From: an uncultured Oscillospiraceae bacterium
Lineage (GTDB): Bacteria > Bacillota > Clostridia > Oscillospirales > Oscillospiraceae
Assembly: GCA_910588105.1 (NCBI GenBank)
Contig: CAJUQD010000049.1
Location: 1 to 20,061, forward strand
Reading direction: 5' to 3'
DNA length: 20,061 nucleotides
Made by a program: the position numbers and the translations under genes. This document shows positions 7,654 to 15,193 of this stretch, piece after piece. Numbering within the stretch: the stretch's first letter is position 1; the number at the start of each line of letters is the position of its first letter. The notes under the pieces are model-generated. The model did no database searches. It was not told where the DNA came from and saw only the letters and a program-made list of their open reading frames with translations.

Positions 7654-8835
7654 GTGAATCGGATTGCGCATTGGTTTATGGCCGTCTGTTTTGTGGGTTT
7701 CCTGGCGGCGGGGCTGGCAGCCTCCCTGCTCCGATCCCCCCAGGACTTCTCCTATTGGGAAAACCGTATGCTGGCCTCCCTCCCGGAGCCCGCCTCCCAG
7801 AGCATAGGGGACGGCGGCTATTTCACCCAGCTGGAACGCTACCTGGCCGACCACGCCCCCCTGCGCTCCACCCTGCTTCGGTTCAAAACCCGCTGGGATC
7901 TGGCCGCAGGGCGCCCAGTTGTCAACGATGTGGTGCCAACAGCGGACAGCCTGCTCCCCTTCCTGCCCTACATGGCCGACGACCAGGCGGACATCGACCG
8001 CTGGGCCGGCCTCATGGCGGACAATCTGGCGGACATCAACGCCGCGGTGACAGAATACGGCGGGTATTTTTGCTATGCGGTGGTGCCCTGCCAATCCGTC
8101 TCCCGCGCGGACGAGTACCCCTGGTTCCTCAACAGCCAGGCCCGGCGCAGCTGGATGAAGGGCGCGGCCATGGCCCGGGCCATGGAGGAGCAGGGCGTCC
8201 CCTTCCTGGACGTGGAGGCCATCCTTGCCCGGAGCGGCGGTTCAAAGCAATACGCCTCCCGGGTGGACAACCACTACACCATAGAGGGGGCCTTTGAGGC
8301 CTGCCGCCTGATCCTGGAAAAGGCGGCGGCGGACACCGGCCTTGATTTCCCTATCCTGGAAGCGGATGATTTCCAGCTCGAAACCCTCCCCAACGACTAT
8401 ATCGGCTCACGGGAGCGCAAGCTGTTCAACCTGGAGCGGCGGGACGAGCGGCTGTCCATCCTGCTGCCCGTCGAGCCCGTCCCCTTCTCCCGGGCGGACA
8501 ACGGCATCCCCGTGGAGTCCAGCGTATACCGCCTGCCCGGCGGCCGGGACGGGGCAGTGGACTACAGCCTCTACATGGGGGGCGACATTGCCCGCACCGT
8601 CATCGACACCGGCCGGGACAGTCTGCCCAGCGTCCTCATCTACGGGGACAGTTTCACCAACCCCGTGGAGTGCTTGGCCTATCTCAGCTTTGACCAGACC
8701 CACTCCCTGGACCTGCGCCACTACCACGAGATGGGCCTGGTGGACTATATCCGCCAGTTCCAGCCGGACATTGTGGTGTGCGTCCGGGACTATGACTTCA
8801 TGATGGCTACGGACGGCAACGGCGGAGGATCGTAG
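7654..8835 (+). CDS. DHHW/AlgX-J-like SGNH acetyltransferase partner
   Basis: This is an extracytoplasmic SGNH-fold protein of the DHHW family, the usual companion of AlgI-like MBOAT proteins, thought to pass acetyl groups onto the exported glycan. It has 393 residues and a GTG start at 7654 with GGAGG at 7641-7645. An N-terminal membrane anchor spans about residues 6-26. The family motif FSYWENRML is at 32-40. The DxHxT catalytic element appears as DNHYT (205-209), a Tyr replacing the usual Trp. The nucleophile serine is in IYGDSFTNP (Ser333). The C-terminus, MVNxxRQFQPDIVVCVRDYD-like, resembles family ends. A strong terminator starts 8 nt after the stop, so the operon has only these two genes. 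Confidence 0.9.
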   Translation: MNRIAHWFMAVCFVGFLAAGLAASLLRSPQDFSYWENRMLASLPEPASQSIGDGGYFTQLERYLADHAPLRSTLLRFKTRWDLAAGRPVVNDVVPTADSLLPFLPYMADDQADIDRWAGLMADNLADINAAVTEYGGYFCYAVVPCQSVSRADEYPWFLNSQARRSWMKGAAMARAMEEQGVPFLDVEAILARSGGSKQYASRVDNHYTIEGAFEACRLILEKAAADTGLDFPILEADDFQLETLPNDYIGSRERKLFNLERRDERLSILLPVEPVPFSRADNGIPVESSVYRLPGGRDGAVDYSLYMGGDIARTVIDTGRDSLPSVLIYGDSFTNPVECLAYLSFDQTHSLDLRHYHEMGLVDYIRQFQPDIVVCVRDYDFMMATDGNGGGS

Positions 8836-8843
8836 CGGGGAGG

Positions 8844-8899
8844 ACAAAGCAGGGGACGTCCGGCGGCGCTGCCGCCGGACGTCCCCTGCTTTGTTTTTT
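8844..8899 (+). terminator. Very strong intrinsic terminator
   Basis: A perfect 24-bp stem (8844-8867 with 8871-8894) with a 3-nt loop is followed by a TTTTTT run to 8899. It closes the O-acetyltransferase operon and lies against the convergent proC stop codon. The minus strand has no comparable U-run, so it works mainly on plus-strand transcripts. Confidence 0.93.
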
Positions 8900-9721
8900 C
8901 TATTTCCCCAGCTCCGTGCCCCGCCGCCATGCGGCCAGCACTGCGTTCATGGCCGCAGAGCGCAGGCCGCCCCGCTCCAGCTCCGCCACCCCGGCGATGG
9001 TGGAACCGCCGGGGGAACACACCTCGTCCTTGAGCGCACCGGGGTGCCTGCCCGTCTCCAGCACCATAGCTGCCGCCCCCAGCACCGTCTGGGCGGCGTA
9101 TTCCACCGCCTGGGCCCTGGGCAGGCCGGCCATCACCCCGCCGTCCGCCAGCGCCTCAATAAAGGGGTAGACAAAGGCGGGGCCGCACCCGGCCACGGCG
9201 GAAAACTGGTCCATCAACCCCTCGGGGATGCGCTCCACCCGGCCCGTGGCGGCCAGGATCTTCTCCAGCTCCCGAACGCAGGGCTCCGCCGCCTCCCCGG
9301 CGCACAGGGCGGTAATCCCCTTGCCGACGGCCACGCAGGTGTTTGGCATGATGCGCACCACCGGCACGTAATAGCCTGCTCCAGCCAGATGGGGCCGCAT
9401 ATCCTTAATCGTCAGCCCCGCCGCCATGGACACCACCGCCTTGTCCTCGCCCACCCGGCGGCGGTCCCGGAGCTGGGGCGCCAGCTCCTCCAGCAGGGGC
9501 CGTATGCCGTCCGGCTTCACCCCCAGGAAGAGGTACTCCGCCGCCCATACCGCATCGGCGGCGCTGCCCACCACGTCGCAGCCCAGCTCCGCCCCCAGCG
9601 CCTCCGCCTTGGCCGGCGTGCGGTTGAACAGCACCACCTGCTCCGGCCCGATAGACCGGCACGCCGCCCGGGCCAGCGCACCGCCCATATTCCCCACGCC
9701 GATAAAGGCCGCCTTTTTCAT
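8900..9721 (-). CDS. proC: Pyrroline-5-carboxylate reductase
   Basis: This enzyme makes the last step of proline synthesis, NAD(P)H-dependent reduction of 1-pyrroline-5-carboxylate in the cytoplasm. The protein has 273 residues, the normal length. The N-terminal Rossmann motif is AFIGVGNMGGALARA (5-19), followed by FNRTPAKAEAL where NADP specificity is set. The internal KPDGIRPLL and MAAGLTI segments are standard for the family. The C-terminal helical dimer domain carries the signature SPGGSTIAGVAELERGG. The start is ATG at 9721 with GGGGGA upstream. It lies 122 nt downstream of the GNAT gene on the same strand, so it may be the third gene of the leuA transcript or use its own weak promoter at 9748-9775. 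Confidence 0.97.
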   Translation of the reverse strand: MKKAAFIGVGNMGGALARAACRSIGPEQVVLFNRTPAKAEALGAELGCDVVGSAADAVWAAEYLFLGVKPDGIRPLLEELAPQLRDRRRVGEDKAVVSMAAGLTIKDMRPHLAGAGYYVPVVRIMPNTCVAVGKGITALCAGEAAEPCVRELEKILAATGRVERIPEGLMDQFSAVAGCGPAFVYPFIEALADGGVMAGLPRAQAVEYAAQTVLGAAAMVLETGRHPGALKDEVCSPGGSTIAGVAELERGGLRSAAMNAVLAAWRRGTELGK

Positions 9722-9747
9722 GAATATCCCCCGCTTCTAAAAAATTT

Positions 9748-9775
9748 ACCTTAGAACCTGTAATTACAACCTCAA
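9748..9775 (-). promoter_or_regulatory. Possible weak promoter for proC
   Basis: On the minus strand TTGAGG (9775-9770) and TAAGGT (9753-9748) are 16 nt apart, in a short AT-rich stretch. Both boxes are poor matches. Confidence 0.22.
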
Positions 9776-9785
9776 TTCACCGCTT

Positions 9786-9842
9786 GGCCGGGCCTTTCTC
9801 CGCCGTGAACCGGCGGGGCTTTTTCCCTTTTAACCCCGGCCC
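9786..9842. terminator. Nested hairpin between GNAT gene and proC
   Basis: The inner stem CCGCCG/CGGCGG (9800-9805 with 9811-9816) has loop TGAAC, and on the plus strand it is followed by GGCTTTTT. An outer stem GGCCGGG/CCCGGCC joins about 9786-9792 to 9836-9842. The U-run is only on the plus strand, antisense to both flanking genes. On the minus strand it is a plain intercistronic hairpin. Confidence 0.4.
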
Positions 9843-9843
9843 T

Positions 9844-10347
9844 TTATTCTTGGCGCTGGCACACCATTCTCAGTTCCACGGCGGGCGCGCCCAGCATGAG
9901 CTGCGCCTGCGTGCCGTCAAAGCGGAAGCCATAGCGCTCATAAAAGCGGACGGCCTGCTCGTTGCCCCTGAGCACCCAGAGGGCAATTTGCTCATAGCCG
10001 GAAAGCCGCTTTGCGGCGGCGTCCATCAGCCCATAGCCAACCCCCCGCCCGTGGTACTCCTTCAGTACGTAGAGCGCGAACACCTCGCCGCACCCCGGCA
10101 GGGTCTCGTCCCGGTACGCGCCATAGGCCGCAAAGCCCGCCACCCGCTCCCCGTCCTTGGCGACGAGGATGTTATCCGGCCACCTGCGCGCTGTTTCAAT
10201 GCATTTTTCAAGGGTAATCCCCTCCAGATACCCCGGGTCCACCAGTCCCTCGTAGGTCTCATGCCAGGACTTGTAGTGCACATACCCCTTGCCGTCCATC
10301 TCCTCCCCGGTCTCCATGGGCTTGATGACAAGATTCAAACGGCGCAC
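9844..10347 (-). CDS. GNAT family N-acetyltransferase
   Basis: This is a GCN5-related acetyltransferase using acetyl-CoA; the acceptor is unknown. The protein has up to 167 residues. The acetyl-CoA pyrophosphate loop is in EYHGRGVGYGLMDAA (Q/R-x-x-G-x-G/A signature) after strand EVFALYV, and the C-terminal motif B region is GNEQAVRFYERYGF, typical of RimI/YjdJ-like members. The longest start is GTG at 10347, but TTG at 10338 has AGGGGG at better spacing and yields MNLVIKPM, which looks more natural. Its ribosome binding site overlaps the leuA stop codon, so it is translationally coupled to leuA and shares the leucine T-box. Whether the function has to do with leucine synthesis is unknown. Confidence 0.88.
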   Translation of the reverse strand: MRRLNLVIKPMETGEEMDGKGYVHYKSWHETYEGLVDPGYLEGITLEKCIETARRWPDNILVAKDGERVAGFAAYGAYRDETLPGCGEVFALYVLKEYHGRGVGYGLMDAAAKRLSGYEQIALWVLRGNEQAVRFYERYGFRFDGTQAQLMLGAPAVELRMVCQRQE

Positions 10348-10350
10348 CCC

Positions 10351-12051
10351 CTAGCTTTCCTGCAAGGACCGGTTGATGGCACAGAGGATTGCCCGCAGGG
10401 AGGCCCGGTTGATATTGTGGCTCTTGCCCACACCGAATACGTCCCGGCCATCGGGGGCCTTCAGGTGGATATAGCACACCGCCTGGGTGTCCGAGCCGGA
10501 GGAGATGGCGTGCTCCTTGTAGTCCACAAACTGGTACCCCTCAATGTGCCCCTCCGGCAGGTCGTGGAGGGCGTTGAAGAAGGCGTCGATGGGGCCATTG
10601 CCCTCTCCCCGGGCAGCCATCACCTTCCCCTTCCAGCCCACCTCGCCGATAAAGACTACCTGGCTGGCGTCGCCGTGGCGTCCGTCCTCCAGGAAGGAGT
10701 GGCGCTCCAGCTGGTAGATCTTGGGCACGGACAGGTATTCCTGGTCGAACAGGGCGAAAATCTGCTCCGGCTTCAGCTCTTTGCCCACCCGGTCGGACTC
10801 CTTCTGCACCACTGCGCCGAACTCCGCGTGCATGGCGCGGGGCAGGTCGTAACCGAAGCTCTGCATCATCACAAAGGCGGCGCCCCCCTTGCCCGACTGG
10901 GAGTTGATGCGGATGATGGGCTCATACTGCCGCCCCACATCGGCGGGGTCGATGGGCAGGTAGGGCACCTCCCACATGTCGGTGCCGCTCTCCTGCATAT
11001 AGTGCACACCCTTATTGATGGCGTCCTGGTGGCTGCCGGAGAAGGCGGTGAAGACCAGCTCGCCCACATAGGGCTGCCGCTCCCCCACCTTCATCTTGGT
11101 GCATCGCTCGTACATGTCCCGGATCCTGTTGATATCGTGAAAGTCCAGGCACGGATCCACCCCCTGGGTCCACATGTTCATGGCCAGCGTCACCATGTCC
11201 ACGTTACCGGTGCGCTCGCCGTTGCCAAACAGCGTGGCCTCTACCCGCTCGGCGCCCGCCAGCAGCCCCAGCTCCGTGGTGGCTACCCCCGTGCCCCGGT
11301 CGTTGTGGGGGTGGAGGGAGATGATGGCCCGCTCCCGGCCAGGGAGCTTGCGGATGAAATACTCCATCATGTCGGCAAACTGGTTGGGCAGGCAGTTCTC
11401 CACGGTGGTGGGCAGGTTGAGGATCACCTTGTCCCGCTCAGTGGCGTGGAGGTGGTCCAGCACCGCCGCGCAGATGTCCACGGCGTAGTCCATCTCCGTC
11501 CCCATAAACGACTCCGGGGAGTATTCATAGCGCAGGTTCATACCGCCCGCAATCACCGGCCGAGCCATCTCGTAGATGAGGTCCGCCGCGTCGGTGGCGA
11601 TTTTGGTGATGCCCGCGCGGTCCATATGAAACACCACCTTGCGCTGGAGGGTGGAGGTGGAGTTATAAAAGTGGAGGATGACATTTTTGGCCCCCTCAAT
11701 GGCCTCAAAGGTCCTTTTGATGAGGTGTTCCCGGGCCTGGACCAGCACCTGGATGGTCACGTCGCCGGGGATATGCCCCCCCTCAATGAGCTCCCGGCAG
11801 ATCTCGTACTCCGTCTCGGAGGCGGAGGGGAAGCCGATCTCGATCTCCTTCACCCCGATATCCACCAGCGTGTGGAAATACTCCAGCTTTTCCTCCAAAT
11901 TCATGGGGTCGATCAGAGCCTGGTTGCCGTCCCGCAGGTCCACGGAACACCACACCGGGGCCCTTTTGATGGTCTTGTCCGGCCAGGTGCGGCCCTCAAT
12001 GGGCTGGGGGGTAAAGGGGATGTACTTCTCAAATCCGGGCTTCAAATTCAT
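10351..12051 (-). CDS. leuA: 2-isopropylmalate synthase, long type
   Basis: This enzyme condenses acetyl-CoA and 2-oxoisovalerate, the committed step of leucine synthesis. The protein has 566 residues and belongs to the long (LeuA type 2, yeast/Corynebacterium-like) class, starting with the class-specific NLKPGFEKYIPFTPQPIEGR. The catalytic-barrel signature SVDLRDGNQALIDPM (36-50) includes the Arg-Asp pair. The metal ligands are in SLHPHNDRGTG. The signature loop LFGNGERTGNVD is complete. The C-terminal ~130 residues form the LeuA allosteric domain (feedback by leucine in the family). The ATG at 12051 is preceded by GAGGAGGAG. Expression should be controlled by the T-box at 12080-12420. No leuB, leuC or leuD is adjacent. 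Confidence 0.97.
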   Translation of the reverse strand: MNLKPGFEKYIPFTPQPIEGRTWPDKTIKRAPVWCSVDLRDGNQALIDPMNLEEKLEYFHTLVDIGVKEIEIGFPSASETEYEICRELIEGGHIPGDVTIQVLVQAREHLIKRTFEAIEGAKNVILHFYNSTSTLQRKVVFHMDRAGITKIATDAADLIYEMARPVIAGGMNLRYEYSPESFMGTEMDYAVDICAAVLDHLHATERDKVILNLPTTVENCLPNQFADMMEYFIRKLPGRERAIISLHPHNDRGTGVATTELGLLAGAERVEATLFGNGERTGNVDMVTLAMNMWTQGVDPCLDFHDINRIRDMYERCTKMKVGERQPYVGELVFTAFSGSHQDAINKGVHYMQESGTDMWEVPYLPIDPADVGRQYEPIIRINSQSGKGGAAFVMMQSFGYDLPRAMHAEFGAVVQKESDRVGKELKPEQIFALFDQEYLSVPKIYQLERHSFLEDGRHGDASQVVFIGEVGWKGKVMAARGEGNGPIDAFFNALHDLPEGHIEGYQFVDYKEHAISSGSDTQAVCYIHLKAPDGRDVFGVGKSHNINRASLRAILCAINRSLQES

Positions 12052-12079
12052 GGGGCTCTCCTCCTCTGGATTTTGCGGG

Positions 12080-12420
12080 GGATATGAAAACGCCCCCGAC
12101 CATGATGTCAGGGGCGAAATAATGCCGTCACGCTGTGCGCTTCTGCATTGTCACGCTTCGCCTGCTCACAACGCACGGCTTCGCGCTTCTACTCCGCGGT
12201 ACCACCCTTAATTCCGCGCACGGTCACCCAGTGCGCGCTCTTGGCCTCCAGCAAGGCCGCGACCTGTAACGGGGTCTCCCGTCCGGCCCTACTCAAAGGT
12301 TCAGGCCGGCGGCTCCGGGGCCAGTATCCACGCGGCTCCCCGCGCCGGCTCGCACCTGCCGCCGGCTCTCTGAGCGGGGGATGGGCCGCGTCTTGTTCCC
12401 ATCCACGCCTTTTGCTTGAA
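12080..12420 (-). promoter_or_regulatory. Leucine T-box riboswitch upstream of leuA
   Basis: On the minus strand the T-box core AAGGGTGGTACCGCGG lies at 12209-12194. The competing terminator is CGCCCC-C-GAC (12091-12100) with GTC-A-GGGGCG (12107-12116), followed by GTTTTC. Upstream, the stem I elements AGAGAGCCGGC and GGTGCGAGCC and the linker GAGTAGG are visible. The probable specifier is CTG in GGATACTGGCC, a leucine codon, in keeping with the downstream gene. Uncharged tRNA-Leu should favour the antiterminator. The T-box call is firm; the exact specifier was picked by eye. Confidence 0.92.
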
Positions 12421-12423
12421 AGT

Positions 12424-12453
12424 ATTATACAGTGGAGACGGCGGGGTTGTCAA
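12424..12453 (-). promoter_or_regulatory. Consensus sigma-A promoter for leuA
   Basis: On the minus strand TTGACA (12453-12448) and TATAAT (12429-12424) are both exact consensus with an 18-nt spacer. The transcript starts just before the T-box leader. The divergent marR-type promoter begins 33 nt away. Confidence 0.9.
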
Positions 12454-12486
12454 GGGGCAGTTTACGCCGGGGCAGCCCGCCCCCCC

Positions 12487-12515
12487 TTGACAAATGCCTT
12501 TCCGGCGTCTATAAT
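12487..12515 (+). promoter_or_regulatory. Consensus sigma-A promoter for the MarR-transporter operon
   Basis: TTGACA (12487-12492) and TATAAT (12510-12515) are both exact consensus at the optimal 17-nt spacing. Such a strong promoter in front of a regulator suggests that it is normally repressed. Confidence 0.92.
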
Positions 12516-12522
12516 GCAAATA

Positions 12523-12536
12523 GTTCAAAACAGAAC
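12523..12536. promoter_or_regulatory. Candidate MarR operator
   Basis: The inverted repeat GTTC-N6-GAAC lies at the expected transcription start, between the promoter and the ribosome binding site of the MarR gene. Position and symmetry fit an autorepressor site; the arms are only 4 bp, so this is tentative. Confidence 0.35.
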
Positions 12537-12553
12537 AAAAAGGAGGGTCCGCC

Positions 12554-12985
12554 GTGACCGAAGGATTTTGGGACAATGTGCTGCTTCTCAAGGGCCTGTA
12601 CGACCAGGCCCTTGACCCGGTGGCCCAGCGGTGGAAGCTCACCCGGATGGAGCTGGACCTCCTGCTCTTCCTCCACAATAACCCGGACCGCGCCACGGCG
12701 GCGGAGGCCGTCAGGCTGCGCCGGTGGACCAAGTCCCATGTGTCGGCGGCGGTCCACGCCCTCAAGGCCCGGGGCCTGCTGTCCGCCTGCCACCCCCAGG
12801 GCAACCGCAAAACGCTGCTCCTCGCCCCCCTGCCCGCCGCCCAGCCCATCCTTCAGAATGGGCTGGAGGCCCAGCAGTCCTTCTTCCAGTCCATGCGGCG
12901 CGGCTTCACCCCCGGGGAGGAACAGGCACTGGACGCCATTGCGGAAAAAATCGCCCGGAATATCCGGGACGCCATGAATAAGTGA
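12554..12985 (+). CDS. MarR family transcriptional regulator
   Basis: This is a winged-helix dimeric repressor of the MarR family. It has 143 residues, the typical length, and a GTG start at 12554 with AAGGAGGG upstream. The order is an N-terminal dimerisation helix (FWDNVLLLKGLYDQALDPVA), helices LTRMELDLLLFLHNNPDRAT and AAEAVRLRRWTKSHVSAAVH (recognition helix region about 58-70), the wing (LSACHPQGNRKTLLLAPLP) and a C-terminal dimerisation helix. The wing keeps the D/N-x-R-like basic residues as GNRKT. The TauE/SafE transporter starts 9 nt after its stop, so the likely role is ligand-responsive control of itself and the exporter. The ligand is unknown. Confidence 0.92.
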   Translation: MTEGFWDNVLLLKGLYDQALDPVAQRWKLTRMELDLLLFLHNNPDRATAAEAVRLRRWTKSHVSAAVHALKARGLLSACHPQGNRKTLLLAPLPAAQPILQNGLEAQQSFFQSMRRGFTPGEEQALDAIAEKIARNIRDAMNK

Positions 12986-12994
12986 GGTCTTTTT

Positions 12995-13762
12995 GTGTTC
13001 ACCATTCTCATCTGTTTCCTGGCCGGCATCGGCGCCGGCCTGGGCACCGGCTTCGCGGGGATGAGCGCCGCCGCCGTCATCAGCCCCATGCTCATCACTT
13101 TTCTCCACATGGAGCCCTACGAGGCGGTGGGAATCGCCCTGGCAAGCGATGTGCTGGCCAGCGCCGTGTCCGCCTACACCTACGGCAAAAACAAGAACCT
13201 GGACATAAAAAACGGCCTGGTGATGATGGCCGCAGTGCTGTGCTTTACCCTGGTAGGAAGCTGGGTGTCCAGCCTGGTTCCCTCCTCCGCCATGGGGGGC
13301 TTCTCCACCTGGATGACCCTGCTGCTGGGCATCAAGTTCATCGTCAAGCCGGTGATGGCCACCAAGGAATCCATGTCGGCGGTGGACCCCGGAAAGCGGG
13401 CGGTCCAGTCCGTCCTGTGCGGGATGCTTATCGGCTTCATCTGCGGCTTTGTGGGGGCCGGGGGCGGCATGATGCTGCTGCTCATCCTCACTTCTGTGCT
13501 GGGGTATGAGCTAAAAACCGCCGTTGGCACCAGTGTGTTCATCATGGCCTTCACCGCCTTCACCGGGGCCGCCGGCCACTTTGCCATCGGCGGTATGCCC
13601 AACCTATGGGTGCTGGCCCTATGCGTGCTGTCCACCCTCCTGTGGGCGCGCATTGCCGCGCGCTTTGCCAACAAGGCCAGCCCCATCATCCTTAACCGGG
13701 CCACCGGCGTGGTGCTGGCGGTGCTGGGCGGGGCCATCCTGGCGGTGAATTACCTGACCTAA
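12995..13762 (+). CDS. TauE/SafE family (TSUP) membrane transporter
   Basis: This is a member of the TauE/SafE sulfite/organosulfonate transporter family, integral to the membrane. The protein has 255 residues with two homologous halves. Each half has the family's glycine-rich entry: FLAGIGAGLGTGFAGMSAAA near the N-terminus and GFICGFVGAGGGMMLLLILT at about 147-166. Around eight hydrophobic segments can be seen. The GTG start at 12995 follows AGTGAGG, which overlaps the MarR stop. The substrate (sulfite, sulfoacetate, taurine-type compounds or another anion) cannot be told from the sequence. Co-transcription with a MarR regulator suggests inducible export of a toxic anion, which is inference. 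Confidence 0.92.
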   Translation: MFTILICFLAGIGAGLGTGFAGMSAAAVISPMLITFLHMEPYEAVGIALASDVLASAVSAYTYGKNKNLDIKNGLVMMAAVLCFTLVGSWVSSLVPSSAMGGFSTWMTLLLGIKFIVKPVMATKESMSAVDPGKRAVQSVLCGMLIGFICGFVGAGGGMMLLLILTSVLGYELKTAVGTSVFIMAFTAFTGAAGHFAIGGMPNLWVLALCVLSTLLWARIAARFANKASPIILNRATGVVLAVLGGAILAVNYLT

Positions 13763-13769
13763 AAGCAGA

Positions 13770-13809
13770 CGGGCGGCGGGGGATTGCTCCCCTGCCGCCC
13801 GCTATTTTT
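13770..13809 (+). terminator. Intrinsic terminator after the transporter
   Basis: A 14-bp stem (13770-13783 with 13788-13801, one G-U pair) with loop TTGC is followed by CTATTTTT. It overlaps the stop codon of the convergent peptidase gene. Confidence 0.9.
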
Positions 13810-14386
13810 GACGCAGCGAAAAGGCGATGCGCCCGCCGCACATGGACGCCATCGCGCACACGTTCCAAGCTGCCACGAACGTCCGAAACCCTTCGGGCGT
13901 TTTCCACAGCGCCAGCACATAGATACCCGCCAGCACCGCGCCCGCCGCCAGGGTGGGCCAGCGCAGCCTGGGGCACTCCGCCGCCACAATGGCCATATCG
14001 CTCACCAAATAGATATTGCCGATGAACAGATAGCTCACCGCCTCCCCCAGGTGGAGGGTCATAAACAGCCAGAGGAAGAGCGGCAGGTATTCGCCTTCCG
14101 GCCTCACCGCCCACAGCAGCCCGCCGGCGGCCAGCCCCCACAACAGGTTGGCCCCCACGCCGCCATAGGCGGCCGCCGCGCGCTTCCACGGCTCCATCGC
14201 CCAATAGCGCGCCGCGTCCACCGGCCCGGGATTTGAGGAAAACAGGTAGGGCTTCACCTGCACCTGGAGCCAGTTGTCCTTACAGCCGAATTTGTGGTCT
14301 AAGATCGAGTGACCCAGCTCATGCAGCCAGATCACCGCGTACAGCGCCCCATATCCCAGCGCCGCGTACAGCAGCCACCGCATCAT
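13802..14386 (-). CDS. HELGH membrane metallopeptidase (M50-like)
   Basis: This is a small polytopic membrane protein with a zinc-protease signature. It has 194 residues, starting with the ATG pair at 14386 after GGGAGGG. HELGH is at residues 22-26 in the first hydrophobic helix (ALYAVIWLHELGHSILDHKFG), as in site-2-protease-like M50 enzymes and related M50B-like proteins. Further hydrophobic segments lie at about 73-92, 102-122, 125-135 and 144-160. The third zinc ligand is not obvious: the canonical NPDG motif is absent, and SNPGPVDAARY (51-61) or VSDMA are possible stand-ins. It follows hpf on the same strand with a hairpin between them. Substrate unknown; it could also be a non-peptidase relative. 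Confidence 0.75.
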   Translation of the reverse strand: MMRWLLYAALGYGALYAVIWLHELGHSILDHKFGCKDNWLQVQVKPYLFSSNPGPVDAARYWAMEPWKRAAAAYGGVGANLLWGLAAGGLLWAVRPEGEYLPLFLWLFMTLHLGEAVSYLFIGNIYLVSDMAIVAAECPRLRWPTLAAGAVLAGIYVLALWKTPEGFRTFVAAWNVCAMASMCGGRIAFSLRQK

Positions 14387-14414
14387 ATCCAGGCCCTCCC
14401 ATTTGCCACAAGCT

Positions 14415-14443
14415 CGTGGGGCAGGGGAAACCCCTGCCCCACG
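14415..14443 (-). terminator. Intercistronic hairpin after hpf
   Basis: A perfect 13-bp stem CGTGGGGCAGGGG/CCCCTGCCCCACG encloses AAA on the plus strand. On the minus strand no real U-run follows (GAGCTTGT), so it may be a weak terminator or an mRNA-stabilising hairpin limiting expression of the peptidase relative to hpf. Confidence 0.5.
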
Positions 14444-14477
14444 CTGCTTTCTATTTGAAACCGGCCCAGGCCCGGAA

Positions 14478-15017
14478 TCACGCCTCGTCCTCGATGAGCC
14501 CGTAGCCGCCGTCGTTGCGCTTGTAAACCACGGCGAACGCGCCGCCCGCCTCGTCCTTGAAGGCGTAGAAGCTGTGGCCCAGCAGGTTCATCTGGAGAAT
14601 GGCCTCGTCCACCGTCATGGGCTTGATGGGGAACCTCTTCGTGCGCACAACATGGAACTCGTCCTCCTCCACATCGGGCACAAAGGAGGTCTCCTCCGCG
14701 GGCTCGGCGGGGGCGAACGCCCCGGTGCGAAGGCGCTTCTCCAGGCGGGTCTTATGCTTGCGCAGCTGGCGCTCCATGGAGGTGACCGCCGCATCCACCG
14801 ACGCGAACATGTCGGAGGTGCTCTCCGCCACCCGCAGAATGGTGGAGCCGGAACGAATGGTGAGCTCCACCTTATTCCGATCCTTCTCCACAGAGTAGAC
14901 CAGGTTGGCCTCCGCCTCGGTCTTGAAGTAACGGTCCAGCTTGCCTACCTTCTTCTCGGCGTAGTTGTGCAGGGACTTGGGCAGGTTGACCTTTTTGTCT
15001 GTAAACGTAAACTTCAT
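14478..15017 (-). CDS. hpf: Ribosome hibernation promoting factor, long form
   Basis: Long HPF dimerises 70S ribosomes into inactive 100S particles during stationary phase or stress. The protein has 179 residues, the long-form length. The N-terminal S30AE domain (about 1-98) starts MKFTFTDKKVNLPKSLHNYA and includes KVELTIRSGSTILRVAES and the basic helix MERQLRKHKTRLEKRLR that enters the mRNA/tRNA channel. An acidic linker (about 100-120) joins it to the C-terminal dimerisation domain (VVRTKRFPIKPMTVDEAILQ through GLIEDEA). AAAGGAG precedes the ATG at 15017. The promoter at 15065-15094 is sigma-A-like; stress control cannot be judged from it. Confidence 0.97.
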   Translation of the reverse strand: MKFTFTDKKVNLPKSLHNYAEKKVGKLDRYFKTEAEANLVYSVEKDRNKVELTIRSGSTILRVAESTSDMFASVDAAVTSMERQLRKHKTRLEKRLRTGAFAPAEPAEETSFVPDVEEDEFHVVRTKRFPIKPMTVDEAILQMNLLGHSFYAFKDEAGGAFAVVYKRNDGGYGLIEDEA

Positions 15018-15064
15018 GTGCTCAGCTCCTTTCGGTTGGGGGCGGGGACCGCCTCCGTATTTGT

Positions 15065-15094
15065 ATTATAGCACAATTGCACACCAATAGGCAA
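15065..15094 (-). promoter_or_regulatory. Promoter for hpf
   Basis: On the minus strand TTGCCT (15094-15089) and TATAAT (15070-15065) have an 18-nt spacer, with CTATAATAC context at the -10. It lies about 50 nt upstream of the start codon. Confidence 0.7.
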
Positions 15095-15193
15095 TTCTTT
15101 TTTTGTCTCTTTTCACCCTTTGGGGGCGGGAATTTCGGAGCCCGGGAGAATCGGACAGGCACGGCGGCGGCGGGGGGCGCATAGCCGTGGTTG

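Noticed and set aside
9784..12087. Long plus-strand open frame opposite leuA and the GNAT gene
   Set aside because: It has no domain resemblance and runs through the leuA start region; the minus-strand genes are unmistakable.
14415..14443. Plus-strand terminator followed by TTTCTATTT
   Set aside because: No plus-strand gene lies upstream except one already ended at 13809; it is better described as an intercistronic hairpin on the minus-strand hpf transcript.
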